This document shows, in pieces, positions 47,771 through 57,337 of a stretch of 64,000 nt of DNA (the first letter of the stretch is position 1; every line of letters starts with the position of its first letter). Both the position numbers and the translations under genes were made by a program. Source of the stretch: Amaranthus tricolor (Eukaryota; Streptophyta; Magnoliopsida; Caryophyllales; Amaranthaceae); assembly GCF_026212465.1 (NCBI RefSeq), contig NC_080053.1, positions 5,700,787 through 5,764,786 on the forward strand, read 5' to 3'. The notes beneath the pieces are model-generated. The model was not told where the DNA came from and made no database searches. It worked only from the letters and a program-made list of their open reading frames with translations.

Positions 47771-48545
47771 CTGTTTTAGCAATCCTGACTCTTATAATTA
47801 TTCAGATGTTTTAGCTAGTACTAACTAGCAGCCTAGCAGGGACTAGTATATTTACAAAAACTTCCAAAAACACAAAAACAATTTATATAAGGGTTAAAAT
47901 AGAGAGAAAAAAAAAATAGAAAGATTAACTTTAAGTTTATTTTCTTTAATTTTATTTAAATCTAGTTATAATATTACAGTTGGGCTATTAAGTTTTCACA
48001 AATTTTCAAATGAAATGGTTTTATGGTGAGATTCGTTCTATTTGGTTGGTTCAATGTATATATACAACTTTATATTAATTACTAGAATTTTATAATGGTT
48101 ACTTACAATATTAAAGTGACTAATTATGACTTTAAAATGATCAATTATAATTTTAATTACTTTATAATTTTAAAATAATTAGTTATAACTAGTGGTGAAC
48201 GTTTAGTATGGTTTTATTCTACTTAAAAATTTAGTTTAATTTGATGTTTAATTTATCAATTCAAATATAACTTTGGTCACACTCAAAAAGCAAATCAAAT
48301 TAATTTAGTTTAAACTTTTTAAGTCCAATTTAAACTAATTTAATTCCATAAAAACAAATTTAAATTGTAAATTGAATTCAAAAAGTCATAGTAGCAAAAG
48401 TAGGGTTGAAAAAAGAAACTTTTCCTATGATATTGCTTAAAATAAAACATATTCCCACTTTGCATTAAATGGAAAAATATTTCCCACAATACCGTCCACG
48501 TGGAGAATTATTTTTTTTAATTTTTCAGATAAAACCACCACTTGA

Positions 48546-48664
48546 GATGGCGGTTTACCTTAAGCGCTAAACCGCCACATGAAGTGGCGGTTTGGTTCAA
48601 GGAAAACCGCCATCTCATGTGGCGGTTTGGTCCATGGTAAATCGCCACTTCATGTGGTGGTTTG
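48546..48664. repeat. CCGCCA/TGGCGG hairpin series (left end of MULE)
   Basis: AAACCGCCAC-ATGAA-GTGGCGGTTT (48569-48593) is a perfect ten-base-pair stem. It is preceded by a single TGGCGGTTT arm and followed by AAACCGCCATCTCATGTGGC and AAATCGCCACTTCATGTGGT stems. A matching series lies at 50398-50530. Confidence 0.85.
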
Positions 48665-48845
48665 GTCTGTGCCCTGTTTTTTTTTCTTTCATTTCCCCTA
48701 AATAGTTAACACAACCTGCATTAAGCTAATCCAATACAATCTATTCCATATTAATCAATTACGAACCAGCTTGATTTGAAAAAATTAATTATGAAAAGTC
48801 ATACAAGAAGTTTAAATCATATAAGAATATACAAAGTATGTTAAA

Positions 48846-49560
48846 CTACAATCCCCAGCCCCTCTTCATTTGCGCACCGGTTGATGATGATGGTGTGAAC
48901 TCGTCAATCTCCGCAATGACATTAAGAGCAGGAGCTCGTCGTTGACTAGCACGTTGATATGTGATGATCCTTTGCGGAGGCGATGGATGTAGAGGAGGAG
49001 TGGTGATGGAAGTTGGAGGAACGAATGGCGACATAGTACCGAATGACGATGGCGATCTGGAAGACCGACCTCGAGTAGATGAACGCTGGCGACCTCGTGT
49101 GGACCGAGAACTGGATCCTCCGGAAGAGCTACCTCTATGGGCTGAACTCCTTGGAGAAGGAGTGTGGAATGCGTCATCTACCTCGCCAATGACGGGTGGA
49201 GTCGGTATGAGGTACTCATACCCCGCCTGACTCAATGCATCGGTCAATGACGCGTTGATGGATCCTAGGGTCTGAGAACATAGCCGATACCCCACATCAA
49301 CTGGTGATGTAGCGGCCCCTTGAATCGTGTCATTGCACTGTATGAGCACCGATCGGATGCGCTCAGCCTGTATGTTATCATTATGTTGTTAAAAGACTGA
49401 CATTAAAGTATTACTATATGTTATGAGTGTTGAAAGAAGACGTACCAATAACGTAGATGTCGGATGGTAATGTGATCCTGGCTGCGCAAATGCGGTGTTC
49501 GTTAGGCGTAATATGGAGATACGCCTGTATCAACTCATGTACATACCAGTGCTATGACCT
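48846..49560 (-). pseudogene. MAIN/plant mobile domain-like gene fragment
   Basis: Two minus-strand pieces join in frame: about 49560-49446 (ending HYHPTSTLL, donor GTACGT) and 49367-48846 (starting AERIRSVLIQCNDTIQG after an ACATACAG acceptor, stop at 48846). The first piece has YRRIS and PGSHYHPTSTLL, which resembles the end of the plant mobile domain in MAIN-like proteins, but its Trp codon is TGA (MS-stop-YRRIS). The second piece is an Arg/Ser-rich tail (SSRSTRGRQRSSTRGR). The rest of the gene is absent, so it is a captured, non-functional fragment inside the MULE-like element. Family assignment is from memory of motifs and only moderate. Confidence 0.55.
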
Positions 49561-50397
49561 GTGAAGTTATCGCAATGATCGCTATTACATACATAAGTGT
49601 TATAAAAATCATATAAATATCATGACTTCCCTCGTATTATCCAAATTTGCAACCAATTCAACGTGTTTTTCAACGGGATAATGATCTTTCATGTGATTTC
49701 CCCACCAATTTGCTACCAATTTGCAACCAATATCATGACTTCCCCACCCCAATACACTATAACGGGATAATGATCCATATTCTGCAAATACAAACATGTT
49801 TTTCATGTGATTTCACATACACTTAATTGTTGATTGTGAGTAAGGGAAGTGTAAATTTGAATACAAGAATTTGTGATACTAAGGTATTAGAACACTTATT
49901 AGAAGGTTCATTTCAAATATAAAAGCTAAAAATACCATGAATATATACTAAAATCAATTAAACTAACCCTACAAAGTAATAAACTTTCATTGAAGCATTT
50001 CATCAAACACTTTATATGCATACAAACCAAATCCTAAAATTCAACTACAAATATGTAAAATGTAAGCTTAGATCATGAAAACAAGAGAATGTAACAAACA
50101 ATAGACACATTTATAACTTCAATTGAAAACAATAATGAACAAAAAAACAATTTACATATTGAAAAAAAATTAGGGTTTTACTCATACCTTAAATGAGAAT
50201 GAAAATGAACTAGTACACAAGGAGAAGATGGGAATGTAGTTGATTATTTTAGTTGAATGAAAGGAATTGTAAATTTGAAGTAAATGAGAGTGAAGAAATT
50301 TTTTTTTTTAAAGCTAAAACCGGCAGCAGGCAGCAAGATGCAAAGAGGAATATGAAATGCAGTGAACAACTCGAAGTTGTTGTTTTGTACTGCTACA

Positions 50398-50530
50398 AAA
50401 CCACCACTTCAAGTGGCGGTTTACCCAATATTATATATATATTTTTTAAATTAAAAATTCACAAACCGCCATTTCATCTAGCGGTTTACATCAGATCCCT
50501 AAACAAAACCGTCATTTCATGTAGCGGTTA
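50398..50530. repeat. CCGCCA/TGGCGG hairpin series (right end of MULE)
   Basis: AAACCACCACTTCAAGTGGC-GGTTT, AAACCGCCATTTCATCTAGC-GGTTT and AAACCGTCATTTCATGTAGC-GGTT are stem-loops related to those at 48546-48664. They form the inner part of the long terminal inverted repeat. Confidence 0.8.
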
Positions 50531-50667
50531 TATTAAAAAATTAAAAAAATATATTTTCTCACACCTATCCTACGTGGACGGTAATGTGGGAAATAGTTTT
50601 CCATTTCAAGTAAAGTGGGAATTAATTAATTAATTTGAAATATTTTGGGAAATAAAACTTGAAAAAA

Positions 50668-51059
50668 ATGAAACATGAATTGTTAATTAAAGAATTATAT
50701 TCATTTGTAAGAGCGCTTGAGTATTTTTTTTTTTTGCATCACATTTCTAATCAAAATCAATCCAATTTATGAAAAGTCCAAATCATATTTTTTATTTTAA
50801 ATGGAATAATTTGGTTTATAATTGTTGATGATTTTTTTTTAACCTTTAAAATAAAAATTCAATTTTCACAACATGCATAAAAAGTCACTTCCCTCTCCGC
50901 TTCTTGCCAATTCTACTTGCTCCATTTTTTAAGATTCGGAATTTAAATTTCAAAGCACAAATAAGTTTATTAAAAGTGAACATGTCATTGATTTGAAACT
51001 CAACCAAAAGAGGAATCTTGTATGTGGCAATCCTAAAATTAAGACCAGCCTACTCACAT
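50668..51059. other. Intergenic spacer
   Basis: A/T-rich DNA between two repeat complexes, with no gene or clear repeat boundary. Confidence 0.5.
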
Positions 51060-51500
51060 ATATAAAATCAATTTTAAGGCTTATTTGATCACATTTATGT
51101 TATGTGATCATTTTTAAAACTTATGTAATCACTTTTAAGAATATTTAATCACTTTTTACTATTATACGTGATCTCTTTTAAAACCTATGTGATCACTTTT
51201 AAGACTTATGTGATTACTTTTAAGGCCTATGTGATTACTTTTAAGGCCTATGTGATCACTTTTAAGGTATATGTGATCATTTTTATTTTCAAGTCCACGA
51301 CCACCACCTCCATTACCACAAAACATAATCTCCATAAGGTATAAAAGTGATCACACAAGCCTTAAATATGATCACATAAGTTTTAAAAGTGATCACATAA
51401 TAAAATAAAAATGATCACATAGGCATTAAAAGTAATCACATAGCCTTACAAGAAAGTGATTATATAAGCTTTAAAAGTGATTATATATGCGGAAGAAAAT
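51060..51500. repeat. Inverted array of 21-bp GTGATCAC-type repeats
   Basis: Left arm (about 51070-51280): roughly ten units near 21 bp, of the form TTTTAAGGCCTATGTGATCAC. Then a 50-bp spacer, CA/CT-rich (51291-51340). Right arm (about 51341-51490): about seven units in the opposite orientation (AAAAGTGATCACATAGGC type). Each unit core, TGATCA, is itself palindromic. The whole could fold into a long imperfect hairpin. No coding potential; the left edge of the foldback complex follows at once. Confidence 0.9.
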
Positions 51501-53965
51501 TTAAAAAAACAAGTCATTTGAACAAAAATAGTCAAAATTCAAAAATTTGAAATAGATAAGATTATTTATCAAAAAAAAGCACATAATAACACACGGATGA
51601 ACTTATTTGCGTTTATAAGCGCCTCCATCCCCCAGAGCTCAGGTTCGGTTCAGTACGCAGTTAGTAACTGCAAACAAAGAGACTGGTCAAAAAAAGTCAA
51701 AAGCTCTGTTCCCACTTACTAATTGCGAACAGAAGAAACCTGGTGCAACACCCCGGGATTTTCTGACGTCATTAATTAATATTTTAATGACCTTTGGGTA
51801 TTTTATAATTATATTAAATTAATTTTGAAGTAGTTTTAATAAATTCCTTTCATATATGAATTTAAATATTAACACATATTTATATTAAAAATACAATTAT
51901 AATTTCTAAATAAAGAGGTTCGAATCAAAATAATTATTTTTTTTTATTAAAATGTGTTAGCATACGGAGGTGAGTTCTTAATTGAGCCTCACAAGAAGAT
52001 GAATGTAGATAAATAAATAAATAAATATATAAATAGATAAATAATATAAAAGAATGGGTTAGGGTTGTGACTACTCCTTCCCTCACTCACAAGAATCACG
52101 CCGCCCATCCCTCCTTCTCCTCTTTCCCTCTCTAAACTCCCTCTCCCTCACGGCCCACAAAAGAAAACAGCAGCTGCCGGCACACCACACCACCAGCAGG
52201 CCACCTGCTTTCCTTCTCCTCCACCATGAGTAGCTGCAGCAGACTAAGTCGCCTCCCCTACCAACAGCTAGACTGCGTTATGCAGCCAGTGCACAGCAGT
52301 TTGGCTGCGCTGTGCAGCCTGTGGACATCAGCTAGGCTACGTTGGGCCCTTCAATCACCACGACAGCCTCGGTTCACTAACACCACAACCTTCACTTACC
52401 CTCTTCACCATTTTTGCTAGTTTTAACATTGTGAGCCATCTCCTCTTTTCTCTAATTTATTTTTCTAGCTTTTAATTGGAGTTCTATTAAGTGTATTGAG
52501 TTTGAGGTTGGTTGTGTTAATTTCATTGAATCTTTTTGTGGGTAAGAATTTGATTGATGAATTAAAATGTTTATGACTTAGGGTTTGAAGTGTGATTTGA
52601 AATTATGGGTTGTGTGTTAATTTTGTATTAGTTTCTTTGAATCTTAGTATGAGTAGTAATTAAATAAGTTATCTTTGAACACGAAACGATTAGGGCTTGG
52701 ATTTAGAGATAAAATCACTAAAGATGTGTGTGTTTTATACTATATTTTGGTGATGATTGATTAAATAACTTTAAAATCTGTTTTAAGATTTGGTCGATTG
52801 GTTATTGTTGTGAATAATTAGTAATGGTGATGATGTTAGTTGACTATGAAAGTGATTTTGATTCATTAAATTGGAAATAATAATTACTAATTGTTGTGGT
52901 TTGATTGTTGTGAATTACAAATACTTTTATTAGGTTGTTATTGAAGTTATAGATACATGATATTTGTAAGCCAAGAGCATAATGTCAACTTATCGTCTAT
53001 GGTTGCTAAAGTTAATTGTCGTGTTGTTTTGACTATAGTTCTTAATAGCTTTGGAGAATGTTACAAATGATATCTCGATACGATAACTCTAAAATTTGCC
53101 TTATCTTTATATTAATGTTATATTAAAATTGTAAGATTTAGTTGTGATTAGTTATTTTTGGGTAACGCGAGCCGATATGCTCAAAATTAGTTAATGTAAA
53201 GAAACGATTCACACATACTTCTACTTTATATTGACGGAAAGACTTATGTTGTGTTGAGTTAATGATTTTGACTTGTATTGAGTGAGTTGTGTGCGTGCTA
53301 GAGTAATCGAAAACTCATGTTGAATGGGTGATAGCGGTTACTTTGGTATTTAGTTTGGTATAGCAAAGTAGTTAAGGGAACTTATTAGTTCTACTCATAA
53401 CTTATATAGGTGCCCATTTCGTAAGAGGAAAGTAGAGCCTTAGTCGGGTGATTTTGTGACTTTTGATCGTGCAGTGACGCTTACAGGTACGTATACACAT
53501 TAACTAACCCTTATATGCAATTTACTTTAAGACATTATTGTTTATTGTGATAATATACATTGCATTGAAACTATGTGATACTAGTGAGTACACCTTATAT
53601 GAAGAGCTATTGATTATGAAATCCTTGCGCTTAGAATAGCTATGAAGAATGAGAGTGTTAGTAGGAGGCGGGGACCACTCCCTTATTTATCTAAGAATTG
53701 GATTATGCCTTACTTGGAGTTAGAATGACTACTTTAGAGGTGAATTTCATATTTTGTTGAGTGGCTCAGTAGGTTTTAGCGTGCTGCTATCCCAGGGCGC
53801 TCATTAATAGTCGAAAGTGGAAGTTTTTTCCATTTGATAAAGTATTAGATTATGATTAGCTGGCGTGACTCAACTGGATTCCGATTGATTTAGTAGTCTC
53901 CTAGGTGAGGTTCAATGGGACCACCGTAAGGGGGGTATGAGCATGCTTGGCAGCTTGGGTCACTG

Positions 53966-54170
53966 GGCGCCGGATGGCCGATACCGCTTCTTGACCGAGG
54001 TGTTATCATGCGGGCCTTGCAAACCCCAATATAGTGGCCTCTTCATTGGTTTAGTACCCCAGTGTGTTAGTTTTTCTCAAAGGTAAGACCCGAGAGGGTC
54101 AGCTGTAGGGGGCATGAGCTCATAATGGGTGCCGGATGGCCGATAACGCCCTTGGCCGTATCACTATGCC
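53966..54170. repeat. Duplicated GCCGGATGGCCGATA blocks in the LTR
   Basis: GGGCGCCGGATGGCCGATAC (about 53966) and GGGTGCCGGATGGCCGATAA (about 54128) recur with similar flanking GAG/CAT-rich text, an old internal duplication of about 160 bp. Confidence 0.7.
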
Positions 54171-54189
54171 AGGAAGTAGAGAAAGATCC

Positions 54190-54357
54190 ACTGATAGAAA
54201 GTTATTCAGTGATAGAAAGTTTATTCATTGATCGAAAGTTATTTAATGATATAAGGTTCATTCTTTGATAGAAAGCTTACGCATTGATAGAACGTTTACT
54301 CTTTGATAGAATATTTACTCATTGATAGAACATCTACTTATTGATAGAATAGTTTAT
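54190..54357. repeat. Minisatellite in the LTR (about 20-bp GATAGAA units)
   Basis: About eight imperfect units of the form CATTGATAGAAAGTTTACT, with variable spacing of 19-22 bp. Confidence 0.85.
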
Positions 54358-55158
54358 GCTAGTGAGAAGTGTGCCTAAGTTAAGTTACCTCAAGGGTATT
54401 ACAGACTATGATCACACTTACCTTAAGATAGACAAGCTCTATAAGGTCATGTGTTAGGTATTCTGTTAATGCCTTGGTCGAGTTGATACTATACGTGTTC
54501 TGCAAGAGTTTATGTTTGAAAAGAGGAGCGTGAAGACCTGCATTCTACCCAAGAACACATGGTTCAGGTTGGAAAGCACGTAATGAAATTAAGAAGTATA
54601 ATTGGTCGATAAACGGTTACTATCTATGCTTCTTATGAAATCATCTTATGTTGTTTTATAATATAATGCTATCTAGTAGTTGGCCTTATTATATTTGATG
54701 CTAGTTACTGACGTGTACGTGTTTGTGTTTATGTTTAATTGTTGATGACTTTCTATGATTGTCCTGCTATGACACATTGGCCTTTGGTCTAATGTCGAGT
54801 AGCAGGAGGATCATAGACAGGCCTAGCAGGTATTGGAGCTTCTTTTGCATTGCATTGCATTGAAGGAGAGTGATGAGGGCGAAGCATAACTTGTGTCATA
54901 CCGCTATCTTTCGATTTTGTAGTTCTTGTTATCTTTTGTAAACTTTGGTTGTATGTGTTTTGTTATGAGGCCTGGTGTCCTCCCTTGTATATTTGTATTT
55001 CCGCTGCGTAGTTTATAACTCTGTATGGTTTTAAAGAGTTAACTCTTTCTAAACGCAAACGTCGACACTGGAACCACGATCCATGCTTGGCATGTTGATT
55101 TAAGAAGCCGGCAACGAATCATTCCGCCGTGGTGTGAGATTTTAAAGGCAATGATGTC

Positions 55159-55577
55159 GTAGATTAGTTTAATATTTTATTGTGCTGATTGCTCTACCAC
55201 ATGTGCGATTTTTAGAAGAGATGCTGCCGAAATTTCCACTCACCCTTTTAAAGTTAATGTTTAATGTTTATCTAAATTCTTTTCCTTTTCTTTAATATAA
55301 CTCCCGAATTTCCTCTCGTCCTTTACGGTTTTGGTTTCGTTAAGGGGTCGGAAATTCAAGGGTGTTACAGCTGTAGATTAGTTTAATGTTTTATTGTGCT
55401 GATTGCTCTACCACAAGTGCGATTTTTTAGAAGAGTTGCTGCTGAAATTTCTACTCACCCTTTTAAAGTTGATGTTTAACGTTTATCTAATTCTTTTCCT
55501 TTTCTTTTATGTACACCCGAATTTTCTCCCGTCCTTTACGGTTTTGGTTTAGGGGTCGAAAATTTAGGGGTGTTACA
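55159..55577. repeat. Tandem duplication of the LTR 3' end (214-bp period)
   Basis: GTAGATTAGTTTAAT at 55159 and 55373 starts two long copies, each ending in a GGGTGTTACA terminus (near 55369 and 55577). The second copy differs by small deletions. The solo LTR therefore has two successive 3' ends. Confidence 0.88.
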
Positions 55578-55599
55578 ACTGGTCAAACAGGGTCAACCA

Positions 55600-56285
55600 T
55601 CTATTTGCAGTTAGTAACTGCGAACAGAGGGTTGACCCTGTTTGACCAGGTCTCCTCTATTCCCAGTTAGTAAGTGGGAACAAGGCTTTTGGTAAAAAAA
55701 GTCAACAGTCTGTTCGCACTTACTAACTGCGAACAACCCGTTTGGGTTTTTTTGGATCACAACACTTCGCAGTTAAGAAGTGCGTACAGCCCCCTACCTT
55801 CAGGTTTGGGAATTAGGCGCTTATAAATGAAAATAAGTTCATATGTGTCTTATTATGCGCCTTTTCTATAATAAATGATCTTTTTTTTTTCAAATTTTCT
55901 CAAAATTTAAGCTTTGGGCAAACTTTAATCCCAAAATAAGTGTCATTGTCTCTAAGGCTAGGTTTGGTATATACTCGCTGTTAATAACAGCAAACCAAGG
56001 CAGCAACTAAAATTAAGTCAAGTGTTTGTTCATTCTTAGTAACAACCAACAGAGACTTTGATAAAAAAGAAAAAAAAAAGTCAACATCTTTGTTCGATGT
56101 TACTAACAGCAAACAAAAATAGACCTAGTCAAAGAAGGTCAAACCTCTATTCGCTGTTAGTAACAGAGAATAAAGGTTTAACTTGCTTTAAGTAGGTCTG
56201 CTTTTGTTCGCTGTTAAACAGTGAACAGAGACTTGACTATTTTTTTGACCGGCTTCCTAAGTTCGCTGTTACTAACAACGAACAC
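55600..56285. repeat. Series of 20-25-bp palindromes (GTTAGTAAC core)
   Basis: Examples: GCAGTTAGTAACTGC (about 55609), CCCAGTTAGTAAGTGGG (about 55661), TTCGCACTTACTAACTGCGA (about 55710), TTCGCTGTTAGTAACAGAGA (about 56150) and GTTCGCTGTTACTAACAACG (about 56261). About ten in all here, with two more at 51652-51730. Spacers often contain GTCAA/TTGAC blocks. Inverted, non-identical and regularly spaced. Confidence 0.85.
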
Positions 56286-56397
56286 ATGCCAAACCTAGCT
56301 TATGAGCCATGGACGCTTATTTTGGAATTAAAGTTAGCCCAAGCTTGAATTTTGACTATTTTTATTCAAACGGCTTATTTCTTTTCAAATTTTCATA

Positions 56398-57060
56398 TAA
56401 GGAACGCGTCCTAACTTTAGGACGGTCTTATCAAAAATTTGGTGCAACCAGAAATAAGTCGGTCATAGCCCGAAAATTTTGACCAATAATTCGAGAGTAG
56501 CTCGAGCCGAAAATATTGAAAAAACCAAACTCCAAACACAACCGTTGACCCATTTTTCAATTCCACGGCATCATTTTCAATAATACCTCATCATTATTAG
56601 TTTTATCTCATCATTTTAATTCGAACCCGCCTTACAGCTAGTAAATTATTATATTTTAAGTCAAAGTCTCTTTATTGTAGCCTTAAAATAGGTATATTTG
56701 TCATTTGTATAAGAAAATAATTTTTTATAAAAAATATCATATATGAATAATTTGGAAAAAACAACCTTAAAATTTAGGTGTTTTGCAAATATAATCCTTA
56801 ATGATTTTTTAATGCAAATAATAGACAACAAAATATCAATGTCTATAGCATTCAGACCAAAATCACAAAATTTCAACTACTAAAATGATCGACTTAAACT
56901 CGACCTAAACCAGAGAAAATCTAACCCGGAAATGATCCAACCTGCAAGTCATCAGTCCGATCGCTTTAAAAGTTCTAATCAAAAGTATATCCAGGAATTG
57001 ATGAGTTATTGAAATAATGTTATAAAGCATGTCACCACTGAATGAAACTTTTATTTGTTT
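56398..57060. other. Intergenic region downstream of the alpha-galactosidase gene
   Basis: A/T-rich, with an inverted TCCTAACTTTAGGA motif at about 56409. No gene recognised; the ORFs are short. Confidence 0.5.
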
Positions 57061-57223
57061 CTCCGAGGAAAAAGGGAACAACAAATGTCATTGTAGTATA
57101 TTGATTTACAGAATGCATCAAATTTAAGTTTGCAGTTGAAATTCCACTTTACAATGTACATCAAACCACCAGAATCCACATCTTATATCAACCCTGGAAA
57201 CTTGAGTGATTATGAATGTTAAG
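57061..57223 (-). other. Probable 3' UTR of the alpha-galactosidase gene
   Basis: Sequence downstream of the TAA stop on the minus strand. The exact poly(A) site is not determinable. Confidence 0.4.
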
Positions 57224-57337
57224 TTACATGTCCGAGAGCGACCCAGACGTGTTGGGGGTGAATATATACATGGCACAATCATGAGACTCAACACGAACAC
57301 CATACGATGACACTGCATCTCCAACAACAACCTCATG
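57224..57337 (-). CDS. Alpha-galactosidase last exon
   Basis: 37 codons plus [23 protein letters not shown] forms the last strands of the C-terminal beta domain, followed by CAMYIFTP. Acceptor GTTGACAG. Confidence 0.9.
   Translation of the reverse strand, partial: HEVVVGDAVSSYGVRVESHDCAMYIFTPNTSGSLSDM

Larger units (their letters stand above)
48415..50658. mobile_element. MULE-like element carrying a MAIN/PMD-like gene fragment
   Basis: The terminal regions are long imperfect inverted repeats. Both contain TTCCCACTTT, GGAAAAATATTTCCCACA-like and ACCGTCCACGT blocks, followed inward by several CCGCCA/TGGCGG hairpins. The 9-mer TTGAAAAAA flanks both sides (48406-48414 and 50659-50667), fitting a Mutator-type duplication, although such an A-rich word is weak evidence alone. 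Between the ends lies a broken host-like gene on the minus strand. No transposase is present. Confidence 0.65.
51744..55577. mobile_element. Probable solo LTR, 3.8 kb (Ty3-type?)
   Basis: It begins TGCAACACCCCGGG and ends GGGGTGTTACA, complementary termini of the TGTAACACCC type. The flanking 5-mers CCTGG (51739-51743) and ACTGG (55578-55582) match at four of five bases. No internal gag-pol is present and the start is not repeated inside, so this looks like one long LTR left by recombination. An A/T-rich TATA-like stretch (about 52005-52055) is followed by a pyrimidine-rich segment (52073-52150), as in a promoter/leader. Long LTRs with these ends occur in Ty3 chromoviruses; the lineage is inferred. 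The strand is unknown, though the promoter-like order suggests plus. Confidence 0.65.
51484..56397. mobile_element. Foldback complex with palindrome arrays
   Basis: Three inverted pairs are visible. (a) 51484-51560 pairs with about 56320-56397 (shared AAAAATAGTCAAAATTCAA on opposite strands). (b) 51555-51660 pairs with about 55775-55885 (shared GAACTTATTT and TTATAAGCGCCT). (c) About 55885-55990 pairs with 56275-56390 (AAGCTTGGGC/AACTTTAAT-type and CTAGGTTTGG blocks). Between the arms are about a dozen 20-25-bp palindromes. This is best read as two related non-autonomous foldback elements side by side; the left one was later split by a solo LTR. Confidence 0.7.

Noticed and set aside
48961..49230. 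Plus-strand 89-codon ORF opposite the MAIN-like fragment
   Set aside because: Shadow of the Arg/Ser-rich minus-strand reading; the minus frame joins in frame with an upstream piece and this one does not.
52226..52420. 64-codon plus-strand ORF in the solo LTR
   Set aside because: Lies in the leader-like part of an LTR; no gag motif and no continuation.
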